A stretch of 64,000 bases of DNA, taken from NCBI RefSeq assembly GCF_032854445.1, contig NC_088306.1, positions 11,837,386 through 11,901,385 on the forward strand, read 5' to 3'. The translations under genes were made by a program, and so were the position numbers. Source of the DNA: Liolophura sinensis (taxonomy: Eukaryota > Mollusca > Polyplacophora > Chitonida > Chitonidae). Below, piece by piece: positions 1-11,610 of this stretch. Numbering within the stretch: the first letter of the stretch is position 1; each line of letters begins with the position of its first letter. The notes below the pieces were generated by a model that saw nothing but the letters and a program-made list of their open reading frames with translations, did not search any database and was not told the DNA's origin.

Positions 1-1720
1 TAACCAGACAAATGTGCCCACTGTGATACCTGTGCTGCTTAAGAAGGTGCCTAAAGGGTTGGTGCCCCCTAAAGAGGCCCTCACTCTCAACACAGCGGAC
101 AAAGACATCAGGTAGGGCTTACAGGGTACACCAGTGCAATTAATGCAGTTTCGTACAGGATTGGCCTCCAGATTGAAGGGTGCTGGGGCACCCCACACCC
201 ATGCTGGCAGTGAGAAGTCAAGAGACAGGGGAGACAACTCGTTTGCCATTCTTGTAAAAGTAAAATTGTGCGACAATGAAATTACCTTCTACCTGTTAAG
301 GACACTGTACAGTAAATCATCTATAATTCTGTGACACTTTTGTACCAGCTCACACATGAGTTTGTTATTGTTTTTTTTTTAATTTGTTGCATTCTTTTTT
401 CCTTTCCCAGCTCAGAAAACATGGAATCAGCCATAACATCGAAAGTTTGTGATGCGAACACCAAATAACTGAACCTCAGGGAAATTATTGGGTAATTTTT
501 ACATGAAGTACACTTGCATTTGCTATTTGTAACACAGTTTTCTTCTTTCTTCATGGGGTCCTCTGTGGCTCAGTTGGTTAGCATGCTAGCACAGCGTAAT
601 GACCTCTCTCCAATGCGGTTGCTGTGAGTTCAAGTCCAGCTCATGCTGGCTTCCTCTCCGGCTGTACATCGGAAGGTCCTCCAGCAACCTGTGGCTAGTC
701 ATGGGTGTCCCCGGGCTCTGCCCGGTTTCCTCCCACCATAATGCTGGCCATCGTCATATAAGTGAAATATTCTTGAGCACGGCATGAAACACCAGTCAAA
801 TAAATAAATGTTTGTTCATGTTTCTGAATGCTTCATTTATCTTCCATTTGTCTCTGTATTGCTTTCTTTTGTCTCTGCAATTGTTTTCTTCATGTATTAT
901 TTAAAGGAAATTGGTTTGTACCTTAAAATATAATTTTGATGCTTTTCTCTGTACAAATTTTCTAGATTATGTGTTGTAAAAATATGAATTTGGTTTTCAA
1001 TTTTTATCTGACTTTGTTTTAGCCAGTTTTGAAAATGTCCATCTATTGGATTTGGGTGTGTATTATGTACTGATTCTAGGGTAAAAGGTGATCCTGCCAT
1101 AACATGGTTACAATATTGCTGCAGTGGTGTTAAGCCATAATCCGTCCTTCATTCATGGTTTGTGGTAGGATTTCTTGTCTCTCTGGTCTACCTTCATATG
1201 GACGGAGGGGCCTCTGGGCCTCAGTCAGTTAGCGCACGGAGTGACCCAGAAGCCACTCACCAATGCGGTCGCTGTGAGTTCAAGACCATCTTATGCTGGC
1301 TTCCTGTCCGCCCGTACGTGGGCAGGTCTGCCAGCAGCCTGCGGATGGTCGTGGGTATCCCCCAGGTTCTGCCTGGTTTAAACCCACCATAATGCTGGCC
1401 GCCGTCGTATAAGTGAAATATTCTTGAGTACGGCGTAAAACAGCAATCAATCAATCATATGGACAGATAAGTTGAGGAAAGCCTTTCCAGATCTGGAGCA
1501 TGACATTTAACTTTATCTCCTGTCATAATAACGTAGGCAAAATAAAGAATGAATGATTGTGACTCAAGGCCACTTTGGCAGTGTTGCAACCTTTTTATGG
1601 CAATTTATTCAAATAAAATATCTAGTGTTGAAATCACCTAAATTATTGTAATTTTATTCTTTTTTTTTTTTTTTTAATTTCAGATCATCTTCTAACGGTG
1701 TTTTTCGAGATGTATACTGA
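1..1720 (+). CDS. 3' end of an unrecognised gene: two terminal exons (2-111 and 1684-1720)
   Basis: An open frame runs from the left window edge (codons in phase from base 2) to 111 and ends in a splice donor, GTAGGG. It encodes a Pro/Lys/Val-rich segment including KKVPKGLVPPKEALTLN and ending KDI plus two bases of a codon. A long T-rich tract and CAG at 1681-1683 give a good acceptor. The phase matches: AG joins A to make Arg, then SSSNGVFRDVY and a TGA stop at 1718-1720. The first part of the gene lies outside the window. The 1.57-kb intron holds two SINEs. I recognise no family. The splice and phase agreement support a real gene, but only about 48 residues are visible. Confidence 0.5.
555..809 (+). 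repeat. tRNA-derived SINE, family 1
   Basis: Near full-length copy: tRNA-like head (GTGGCTCAGTTGGTTAGCAT), B-box-like GAGTTCAAGTCC, central body, conserved 3' part (AGTGAAATATTCTTGAG) and an AAAT-rich tail. It lies in the last intron of the gene at 1-1720. Confidence 0.9.
1207..1458 (+). repeat. tRNA-derived SINE, family 1
   Basis: Second copy in the same intron. The head is diverged (GGGCCTCAGTCAGTTAGCGC), the body and TTCTTGAGTACGGCGTAAAA tail block are well conserved, and it ends in a short CAAT repeat instead of AAAT. Confidence 0.9.
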
Positions 1721-3193
1721 GGAGACCTAGCTGATTAAACACGTTCCACTATGGACTTGGCCGTGAACATTGGTGTGATTGGATATGAATGATGTGTCAA
1801 AGGTGACAGTCCATTCCATGTCATCATTCAGGGGTGTACAGTCAGCTAGTTTCTATTTGCTAAAACCTGAAGACTGTATTTACTTAGTATAATTTAAGCG
1901 TAGTTAACATAGTTTGTTTATTTATTACCAAGTTAATGTTGGCCGATTCAGTGTATAGCTGGGATAACTTTCCCTGGCATGTTAGCTGTTGTTGTTGAAG
2001 TAGCACAAATGGGAAGGGAGAAGCCAAAAAGAAGAAAATTCAATTTCTCTCACCACAAAATACTTCAGTGCCTAAATAATTTCAGCATGACACAGAACCA
2101 TGCATTGTTTACATCACCATGTTTATTTGTTCATTTCAAGGCCTGGAAGATTAATAAGAGTGATTTGATTAACATGGTGTTGAATGTGTGCCAGTAGTTA
2201 TGCTCTGTATGCAGAATGAGCTGTATTATTGTAATTTTATGCGTTGTGGTCATGTGATCTCTCCAGTGTGCATTTCCTCAAAGAGGCTTATCTAGAGTTA
2301 CCCGCCCCCCCCCCCACTTCTGTGATTTTTTTTCCCTGTCAGATATGCATGTGTCTATTTAGAAATTAGAAATGAGCAATAATACTGGAATTGTCCAGTT
2401 TTGATTGTTGTTGAAAATGTTGTTTTTTGTGTCACACAGTTGGGATCAGGGAAAGGCTATTAATCATGCACAATAGTACCAGAACAATCCTCTTAGATTA
2501 AATTTCTTCACATTTCATGATTCACAAGCTGCACGAGGTGTGTTTGTAGGTGCCAATGTTTGTCACACTGACAATTCATTATTGTGTGGTAGAAAATATT
2601 AGCAAGCTTAGTAATGGTTAGGCGACCAGTGTACCCTTCATTGGCCCAAAAGGAACATGATATGGTCAATTTAAAGAGTTATGATGGCTGAAAGAACTGT
2701 GTGAATTACTTTCTGGTTCTTTCTCAAAGGATTAAATTATTTTTTAGATCATGTCTTACTGTTACACTCCAGAATTGTCAGAACATTCAAAGAGAATCTG
2801 TGACTGCATATATTTCACACAGATGAAATTTTTTAGTCCAGTATTGAAAAATTTTCCCATCTGAACACATTTTCCTCACTAGTTCTGGGAGTGGTTTAAT
2901 GTAAGAGATTTTCCATGCCTTGTAAGTCCTTCTGAAAGAGGGTATTGGGGGATAGGCCCCAGAGAAATTGTTCAGTGTTTCAATGCTAAATATCATGTTG
3001 CGTTGTGTTCAAAATAGATGCATAAATCAGCAATCAAAGTGATACTCATTAATCTTCACTTGAGGATTTGTAGTGAAACTGAATGATTCCAGACCTGTGC
3101 TGAAAAACATAGGCTGTTAGGCCGTTTGAAAGTCCCAAAGCTTTCTATCGTTTTGTTCTTGTGTGTGGCTATTTGCACTATTTGTGACTCCAG
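1721..3193. other. Unannotated stretch; probably 3' UTR near its left end
   Basis: Follows the TGA of the partial gene. AT-rich, no exon-like block, no SINE, and only a short C run near 2305. The left part is presumably 3' UTR; I saw no clear AATAAA that fixes its end. Confidence 0.4.
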
Positions 3194-3282
3194 ATGAGTA
3201 TGATATCTATGCCCACGCAGTGCAGCGCAACTACATAGTCCAGTGTTTGTCTGCAGAGCTTGGCACAGACGATGTGGGCAGA
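3194..3282 (+). CDS. Orphan exon-like block
   Basis: Flanked by CTCCAG before and a GTAAGC donor after. In the one open frame (entering at phase 1, leaving at phase 0) it encodes EYDIYAHAVQRNYIVQCL followed by SAELGTDDVGR, which looks like genuine protein sequence with balanced composition. No partner exon was found: joining it to the exon ending at 111 makes an immediate stop. It may belong to another plus-strand gene or be an alternative or decayed exon. Family not recognised. Confidence 0.35.
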
Positions 3283-5137
3283 GTAAGCTTTTATCTCCCC
3301 CATAGAAAGTTTAAATCATTGATCTGTTAAATTAGAATACGGTAAATTTCACGAGAACAAAACTTCATTGCATTTTTTAGTGTTTAACATCTACTACGTT
3401 CACATCAATGTTTTTAGCTATGTTTTTTTTTTGTTAAGCCATGTAGATATATGTGTAAGCATTTGTGTATAAAAAAGCCTGTTAATAGTTTCATTAATTT
3501 GGCTAATTTATGATTTTATATTAAGATATTTTAATAGCTTGTGACTTTATTATTTTTTTTTGTTTTAATTCTCTTTTAAATACCTACACTTCTCTTCGTG
3601 ATTATCTCCAACATTTCCAGTCTGTTCAATTTGTCGTTAAAAATATAAGCACAATATTATTTAAAGGTTTATAAAATTAGAATGTTGCATGCATAAAGAA
3701 GTTAGACTTTGCACTATTACTGTTTAAGTATGTATTTCCATGCATTGCTCATATATTTTCCTATATTTCACTGCAATTCTGTACATCGGAAAGTGCAACA
3801 CTGTGTGTGAACCCTTTAAGAGGTATTGCACATTGACAGCTTTGGAAATCTGCTATTGTCGCCAACGTTCGTGCTAATTTACGACTCGTAGCAAAAACCA
3901 GAAACACCACAGGCAATGAGTGTGGTTCGGAAACGAGGAGCGACACTAGCGGCAAAGAACATAGGCTTGTAATAATCGAAGGGTACGTATAGACGTACAT
4001 GATAGAGGGTTGAATGAATCATGAGGGGAGTCCTGTGAACATCTGGGACGCCTGGGTCAAAAAAGGCATTCATTTCTGTCTGAGGCCTGAAAAGAGCAGA
4101 CGAAACCTTTATAACGTGCTTAAAGCTCTACGCAAGCCTGAAAGTAACGATACATTTACCGAACCATTTCTTTTCTGCACTCATCCAAGATACATTTGTT
4201 TACCTGGAAAAGATGACACTTATTTTCAATGTGCAGCTTTAAATTATTTGGTCACCTTTTTAGATAAATTGTTTTTCACAAATTTCTGTTGCAGTTTTAA
4301 TATTGATGGTTTTGTCTGGTGTTAAACACAAGTGCAATCATTAAAAACTGTACAACTTTATCCCACATTCATTTTAACGACTCTTAATTTTTTTTAGATG
4401 CGAAAGTTCTTTATTGGTCTTTGCAGAGACATTTTACGGCATTTTGTCAGAAATTCCCAGTCCCAGCCAATAGGTTGTCTTGACTAAAACACACTAAATA
4501 TGGGCGTGTGCAGTTTATTACATGGTTAATTATTGTACAGGTAGGTGACAGATAATCAGAAAATGGAAAAATTGAGGAATCTGTTATGGAACTCAATAAA
4601 TTTAACTTCTCATGTTAAACCATGTGTTCTCAGCGTTGATTTGCTTTCTTGTATCTCTTGCAGTACATATATACATGGTCTGGGTCTACTTTCACTACTA
4701 TAGTAAAGCGGTTTATCTTAACTTTTCTCCTAAATTAAGTTGCCTTAACCTTGGAATGACTAAGTATGTGATCAAACTGCATGCTAGCCCACAGTGTTTC
4801 AAGCCATCAAAGTTGGATTTCATGGCGACCTTCCAACCTCTGAAATTGCTTGCCATAAGCTACTACCGGTGCTACAGTCGTGGTCGTGAACCGTCTTGCT
4901 TTTGGACTGCTTAAGGCATTAGCGCACAAGAATTTTGTATGTGGGAGTTTTGGCGTGGTCTGGGATCCAAGTGCAACTTTCTCGAAACTGACCATTGGGC
5001 CAAGGTGAGAGATTCTGGTGTGTTCTAGGATACAGGTGTCACTTTTTCGAAAGTTTGTCTATGAGTTTTTCGTTTAAAATACGACGTATGACTATTAATG
5101 GGTAAGATCGTCCTTATCTCTTCGGCGGTTTGTATTA
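3283..5137. other. Unannotated intergenic stretch
   Basis: AT-rich DNA. A 103-codon open frame at 4014-4325 has no splice or composition support. No SINE or tandem repeat was seen. Confidence 0.35.
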
Positions 5138-5399
5138 CACATGGCTCAGCTGGTTAGTGCACTAGCGCAGCGTAATGACCCAGGAGTCTCTCACCAATGC
5201 GGTCGCTGTGAGTTCAAGTCCAGCTCATGCTGGCTTCCTCTCCTGCCGTACGTGGGAAGGTCTGACAGCAACCTGTTGATGGTCGTGGATTTCCACCGGG
5301 CTCTGCCCGGTTTCCATCCACTATAATGCTGGCCGCCGTCGTATAAGTGAAATATTCTTGAATACGGCGTAAAACGCCAATCAAATAAATAAATAAATT
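5138..5399 (+). repeat. tRNA-derived SINE, family 1
   Basis: Nearly complete copy beginning ATGGCTCAGCTGGTTAGTGC, with conserved body and an AAATAAATAAATTG tail. Confidence 0.9.
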
Positions 5400-5689
5400 G
5401 TATTTTGGTCTTGGGGGTTATTGACCAGTAACGTTCATGTTGGCTGGTGGCTAGTATACGAATGTCTCTTTCGACGTCGCAAAGATTCAGTGATCCCAGC
5501 AATCCTATATTATTATAGGTTGCTATCAATATTTCCAGAAATATTAATATTTCCTATAAGTTTTCCTCTGTATGGTGCAACAGAAAATTACCGGGGGAGA
5601 AGTCTAGATTTAATCCTGTTTGGCTGAAAAGCCGACATGGATACAAGCTGTTGGGATGTTCGTTTCACTGTGTGTTGTTATTCTTCTTT

Positions 5690-5965
5690 TGTCTACCACC
5701 ATGTGATGTTTATTCCCCATTGTCTATCACACCATATCAGTTACATCCTTGCATTCTCCATCCAGCATCCCATTTCCAGTGCACTTTATTACTTATTCTC
5801 CATTGTCTGTCGTGCCATTTCAGTTGCACGATGTTGTTTTTGCTCCGTAGTCTATCACCCCAACTCAGTTATGCCCTTTGTATTCTCCATTGTCTGTCAC
5901 CAGTGTCCATTGCATTTTTTATTGTTTATTCGCCATTGTCTCTCACACTCCATCAATTACATTCA
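5690..5965. repeat. Diverged tandem repeats built on CCATTGTCT
   Basis: The phrase ATTCTCCATTGTCTGTC or close variants recurs about every 55-65 bases in pyrimidine-rich DNA. The long plus-strand open frames here (5637-6113 and 5651-6013) follow from this repeat and are not good gene candidates. Confidence 0.5.
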
Positions 5966-5973
5966 TACAGACA

Positions 5974-6112
5974 CAGGGCCCAGTTTCACGACGATGTCGT
6001 ACATGTACGATAATTCCGATACTATTACGATAAGTAATAGTGACGTACAAAATATCGCACGACAAATGTACAATAAGAAATGTCGTAAGCCGCTTTGTGA
6101 AACTGGCCCCTG
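5974..6112. mobile_element. Short MITE with terminal inverted repeats
   Basis: The ends CAGGGCCCAGTTTCAC and GTGAAACTGGCCCCTG are inverted repeats around a 139-bp non-coding core, the usual shape of a non-autonomous DNA transposon. No clear target-site duplication was identified, so the superfamily is left open. Confidence 0.65.
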
Positions 6113-6569
6113 ATTGTCCAGTTTAGGACAGCTTAAATTTCTGAAAGGAAAAACAAATTATAGATAGAAGGTCGTGTTCATTTATTGATATCAAGAATGT
6201 TTCACTTGAAGGCGGTTAGGTTTTACGGATGGAGACAACTGGACTGAACCACCGCCCTTTGTTAGGTGGTAAAACTTTTTTTTGCTCCACAGATTTTTGC
6301 TCCACCCTGTATAGTGTCTAGAACTAGATCTGTAATGACGTGTATATACATGATCGTCCAGATGTTAGAGAGCGTCCCGCCTCGCACGAGTTACCTGAGA
6401 ACGAGTTATAAGCATGCTCAAATCGGGGGATATACTTAGGGTAAATTAACCCTTGTGTACCCAAGATGTTTGACGATGTCAGATCGGGATAACATCGGAA
6501 AAGATCGGGAAGACATCGGCGGTCAAATCAATAGTTTACAGTAGTAATAGATTGTTTCACTGTTAAAAG
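6113..6569. other. Unique flank left of the tandem duplication
   Basis: No gene or repeat recognised. This DNA is not repeated at 18.6 kb, so it lies outside the duplicated unit. Confidence 0.4.
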
Positions 6570-6694
6570 AGGACTCCGTGTGGAAAAGTCAAAACTTTGT
6601 CAAGGATTTTTTTTCCTTTTGATTGAATATTGGAATTTTACTCCCAGGCAATTTCTGTTGACGTGAAGGAGGCACAAGCAGTTAAATTGTATTT

Positions 6695-6815
6695 ATATAT
6701 TTATCTGAGTGGTGTTTTACGCGTACGACCATAGACAGTTTTGCTAGCAGAACTTCCACACATGTATGACCGGAGAAGCCAGCATGAACTGGACTTGAAC
6801 TCACATCACTGGGTG
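6695..6815 (-). repeat. Degenerate SINE family 1 copy (also 18750-18870)
   Basis: Matches the family 1 tail (GAGTGGTGTTTTACG) and the head-proximal part (AGCCAGCATGAACTGGACTT) in reverse orientation, with the middle missing. Present in both units. Confidence 0.6.
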
Positions 6816-8374
6816 AATGCTGTACAAAATTAAGAATATAGAAGACTGCAGCATGGAGAGTAAAACCAGAGCATGGCAATGTTCACACTTAATGGGTAAA
6901 GTATGAAATTAAGCGTTTAAGCATCAAAGGAAATTTCTGATGACACTCGACACACATGCAACTGAAAGTTTTTCCTTCAGACAAGTCCAGTTTGCGTGTC
7001 TATCAACTGTGTTCATCTCACATTGTAAGTTGTACGAGGTTATCAGATGAAGCATTTCTTTGGAAAGTCTTTTAATATAAAAAAAAGTTCAACATAATGA
7101 AGGTAATAAAAATGGTCCATATAGCAAATATTCAACAAGAAACTTATAGTTAACTTAATAGCATTTGATCATGCCTCAAGTTAACCATACCTAGAACATA
7201 TTGCATACCAACATCTAATTAAAATTAGAAAGTTATACAGAGGGGACAGATTTCCAAAACAACCCTATTATCAGTTATACTACCAGTAAAATTAACACAG
7301 GTAAATCTTACAAAGTCTTAAAGATATTTATTTAACCTACAAAGCTCTTCATAAGAAATTCGCCATACCATGGCATCCAAACCTCATTTCCATATGATTT
7401 GAAATAAACCTATATGGTTTTGAATGTTGGCCCTGTAAAGATCCGCAAAACATTTTGGGACATTTTTTGGATTCCAGACAATTAAAGGCTTCATAAATTT
7501 TGCAATTAGAATTTCAGTCTCCAGGTTTTCAGATTTAACGTATATGTCATCCCTAAGAGCTGGGCCCCCTTACTCCTTCACTTTCCGTCTCTGCTGGCGT
7601 CTCTGCTTGCGTCTCTTCTGGTTTCTGTCTATTCTCTTATGTCTTCGGCCGTCTTTCTTTTTCCCTCTTAACTTGCGGTTCTTTCTCCGTGACCATTTCC
7701 TGCGCCATTGACCTTGGATTGACCTTGACCTGCCGATAGCAGGCTCGGCTCCCATACCGAAGAGAACTTTATTCACAGCTCTGTCCATTTTATGTTCGTT
7801 TATCACACACATCTTCTGACACTTTTCTGTCAGATTTGTCTTCTCTTCTGTTGACATCTGGTACCACGCAGCCCGTGACGTGTGAACGTTTTTGGCAATA
7901 GTGCGCTCAAGTCTCGCCATGCGGCGTGATAATCGCCTACAGTATTTCGAGGATAGCATTGTGCCAACACATTTCTGTGAGAAAACAAAAGATGAAATCA
8001 ATAATTTTCAATGAAAAAAATATCGATTGTATATTTTGATTTCAACAAGTTGAGAATGAGGCTGGGTAACTAAACTGTCGAATGGGCAAAATGAGATTCT
8101 ACGAGACTACGTGATACTCACCGCCTCCTTCACTTTTTCTCCTATCCTCATTACGTGATTCAGTTGTATTTCGCACAGGGTGACATTTTTCCATAACATC
8201 GTCTTCTTAGAGGCTCGATCCATCGCGGCTGAAATATAAAAATAAACTGTGGTCGTTGTACTCAGTATTTTACTAGTATATGATAGTTTTCACATATAGT
8301 TGCGTTTTTCTAGAACATATAGCGTTAACCTTAGAGGCTCAATCTGTTAATTCTAGGAGAAAGTGCAAAAGTAA

Positions 8375-8412
8375 TTTTACGCCATACTCAAGAATATTTC
8401 AAGTAAAAGATG
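8375..8412 (-). repeat. Short SINE family 1 tail fragment (also 20432-20466)
   Basis: TTTTACGCCATACTCAAGAA, the reverse complement of the family 1 tail, is present in both duplication units. Confidence 0.5.
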
Positions 8413-9049
8413 TACCACTCAGAGGTAGCTAATCCATCTCTCCATCAAGCTATCAAAAAACAAAACAACTTATGATAACGAGAGCCGCCTAAGGGTTCTA
8501 CACCATTGATGTCTAATAAATTGCAATTAACATCACAACATCACATTGCTTTAACCTAATTCTGCTGAAGCCATGGTGCTAAAGCGGGGGTGGGTGGTGG
8601 GGGGGGAGGTCTGGGGTGGTATAATGTGCTAGTATGTTTTAAGCATTTACATGAACTTCTGGAATAAAATGCTTAGATAAATTGGCAAACGGTTGCGTTT
8701 CATCGATTACGTTGATCATTTGCAAAATTATCATGCACAGTCGTAGCTGCTCAGAGTTTACCCTCTGTGCTGTAAGTCTTTTATTATTGTTTACTTTACC
8801 CACCCGGGGCGTCTCCTGTAAATGGCCACATGACATAGTTCATGTAGTAAGGATCCATGGCCAGCTTAGACAGTACCCTCTGTCTGACCTCTTCCATTTC
8901 ACTTTGCTCTGACTTCACCCTCTCTACAGAACCCGCGGCCAGGGCCTGGGGGAAATTCCAGCTGCGGTACTCTCGATCTGCTGTCGATAAGCGGATTATC
9001 TGCAACAGAAAAACGCGGAAAATTATGAGATTAAATGTTCAGTAAAGAC

Positions 9050-9640
9050 AGAAGATTTGACAGGGAAAATGACTGAATGGTTTAAATGAGTAATAAAGGT
9101 GGATATTTTAGATGGAAAATGCGCGACGAACTGATCCAATCATAAAATGAGCATCAAAGACAGATGATTGAACAGGAAAAATGCGGGAAAGGATTTTGAA
9201 TGGTTAAATGGGTAATATACAGGGACGAGCGGGAAATGATCGAATAAAGTCGGGAAATGATCACATGGTTAAATGATAAAGGCGGATGATTTGAATGGGA
9301 ATTGTGGGAAATGAGCGAATGGTTGAAGGAGTAATAAATGCAGATGATTGGTAAGCAAAGCGGGGGGAAATGATCAAATGGTTACATGTGTAATAAAAGC
9401 GGATGATTTCAAAGTAATGAGAACAGCGGACATGATCGCATAAAGTACTGGAAATAATCTATTGGTTAAATGATAAATATATAGGCGGAAGGAATAAAAG
9501 GAAAAGATCGGGAAATGATCAAATGGAGTAATCAAAGAAGATTATTCGAAATGGAATGCGCCGGAAATGATCCAACAGAATATGAGTGGTGTAAATGGGA
9601 AAGAGGGATTCGCGAGGGAAAACGAAAGAAAATGACTCGA
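9050..9640. repeat. Degenerate purine-rich tandem repeats (also 21109-21695)
   Basis: Phrases such as GGGAAATGATCAAATGGTTA and AAAGGCGGATGATTTGAA recur at irregular spacing of roughly 50-70 bases. They lie in the intron between exons 4 and 5 of the secreted-protein gene, in both units. Non-coding. Confidence 0.6.
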
Positions 9641-11059
9641 TAGAAGCAGATGTTCTTTCCCTCATGCTTTTGGTGAAGATTCAAACAAACCTGAAGGCTT
9701 ATTTGCCCATTACCCTGTTAGCAACAAAACCATTGAAATCTCGGATACGCGGAACTAGTCTGTAGACAGTAAAACGGTTTGACCATGTCTAGTGATTGGT
9801 GAAAGCGGCTTGTTTTGATTGGGTTAGGGTGAAAAGAGTTCATATTTCTAAAGGTCAGACTGTAATCTCTTGGTAGTTATTTTATGGAAACCCGAAACGC
9901 CCGATGGGTGCTTATATGTCTGGTCATTCGGAATAACCAACACGGTTCTAACTACAGCTGAGAGATAGACTCGCACATCTTAAACGAGATTTTGGCTTCT
10001 CGATCCTAGGCAGAAAGATGTTTGAGAGTTCAAATCGCAGTCATGTCGATGGGCTTATACTTTCTTATCTCCCTACGTGATATTTTATTCAGTGTATGTG
10101 TAGAATCGTTATCCCCGTTGATTTTTTTTCATGCAATGCTATTACAAATGATCAAATATTACATCTTAAATTATGTAATACGAAATATGTGCTATACCTG
10201 AAACTTTTGTCTGCGCAATCTTTCATTTTTGTATATTATTTTTGACTAGTGTATTTAATCGGATTTGAATCAGATAAATCAGTTACAAGGAGACAATTTT
10301 AAAGTACTCATCTATCGTGACCAAAAGTCAGGTACCTGAAAGCACCTGTTGCGTAATTTCAACAGTGCGTTTTCTTATTTAATCTTAGTTTAACATCTGT
10401 GTTACATACCACACTACCCCTAAGGTCGCGATTACATATACTTTTATGGAATATCTGTATACCACCCATATATACAAGTGACTGGTTGATTTAATTAGCC
10501 ATGCAATAATAAATATATACATTAGATTTTAGGACATCGACAAAATACAGATAACAATAAAGTCTAGAAAGATGTAATACATGGTGGAAATAAACCTCAG
10601 GTTGAGATTGTTCTATCCCATGTATCAGTAATAACAGTATTGGCGGTGTGAGGCTGACATTTTAGTTTGTGTCTAAATATTTTTTTCCCTAAATATATAT
10701 GTATTTATTGTGTCTCAACTATACCTTAACTGTGTAATGTTAGACTGAAGATTGCAGCATAGAAAGTAGAAAAGATTTTAATAAAGACTGAAAGTGCGAT
10801 TTAGAAGAAACTGATCTTAGTGTTAATTGAAGTTTATTTCATTCCCTCAGACCGGAAGTTCTGAATAAATAATATGATAGATTTGTTTTATACAATGGTT
10901 TGAGGAAGGCTGGATGTCTATCTCACGTGTGATACGGATTTAAAATTTCTTGCTTGATTAAACAGGACTTTAAACTTACAGGAATAGTGTCTATGGAATA
11001 AAAGTAAATATGAGTTTGTAACAGAGTAGAAAATAGAGATAGTTCGGCAAGGGGAAAGA

Positions 11060-11610
11060 TTTTCCCCTTTTTTATGACAGAAATCACTTGAGTTGCGTCA
11101 TCGTTGGAGTAAATGCAACTTGCGTCATCTGCAAATACAGTAAGATCCAGGAGGTTTGATGCTCCACTGATGTCATTAATATAGAGTAGAAATAAAGTAA
11201 GATCCAGGAGGTTTGATGCTCTGGTGATGTCATTAAAGTAGAGTAGAAATAAAGTAAGTTCCAGGAGGTTTGATGCTACAGTGATGTAATTAAAATAGAG
11301 TAGAAATAAAGTAAGATCCAGGAGATTTGATGCTCTAGTGATGTCATTAAAATAGAGTAGAAGTAAAGGAAGATCCAGGAGGTTTGATGCTACGTTGATG
11401 TCATTAATATAGAGTAGAAATTAAGTCGGGTCGAGAATAGATCCCTGTGAGACACCACAAGTGATTGTAGCTGGATTAGATAGAGCGTTATTAAACTTCA
11501 CGTACAGTTGTCTGTCAGACAGATAGTTATTAAACCACTTATTTGGGCAGTTGCAAATACCATAATGAGAAAGTTTAAGAAGAAGGATATACAGTGTCAA
11601 ATGCCCACAA
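11060..11610 (-). mobile_element. Decayed LINE reverse-transcriptase fragment (Jockey/CR1-like), unit 1
   Basis: Read on the minus strand this shows ordered reverse-transcriptase landmarks: an AFDTV-like start, HYGIC, WFNNYLSDRQLYVKF, TCGVSQGSIL, then FLLYINDI and the catalytic FADDAS. This is the usual palm order of Jockey/CR1-type LINEs. Stops and frameshifts interrupt it (a TAA follows SILDPT). A 57-bp segment within the palm is repeated five times. It sits in the intron between exons 4 and 5 of the host gene, in the same orientation. Clade is inferred from motif spacing only. Confidence 0.75.
11144..11428. repeat. 57-bp minisatellite, five units, inside the LINE fragment (unit 1)
   Basis: GATCCAGGAGGTTTGATGCT or a close variant starts at 11144, 11201, 11258, 11315 and 11372, exactly 57 bases apart. 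The unit is 19 codons of the reverse-transcriptase palm (YINDISGASNLLDL) on the minus strand. Confidence 0.9.

Noticed and set aside
4014-4325. 103-codon plus-strand frame starting MNHEGSPVNIWDAWVKKG
   Set aside because: The early part looks protein-like but the rest degrades into AT-rich readout. No splice sites or neighbours support it.
5191-5529. Open frames containing GGQHYGGWKPGRA or SHQCGRCEFKSSSCWLPL, here and at many other places
   Set aside because: They are translations of SINE family 1 in either orientation.
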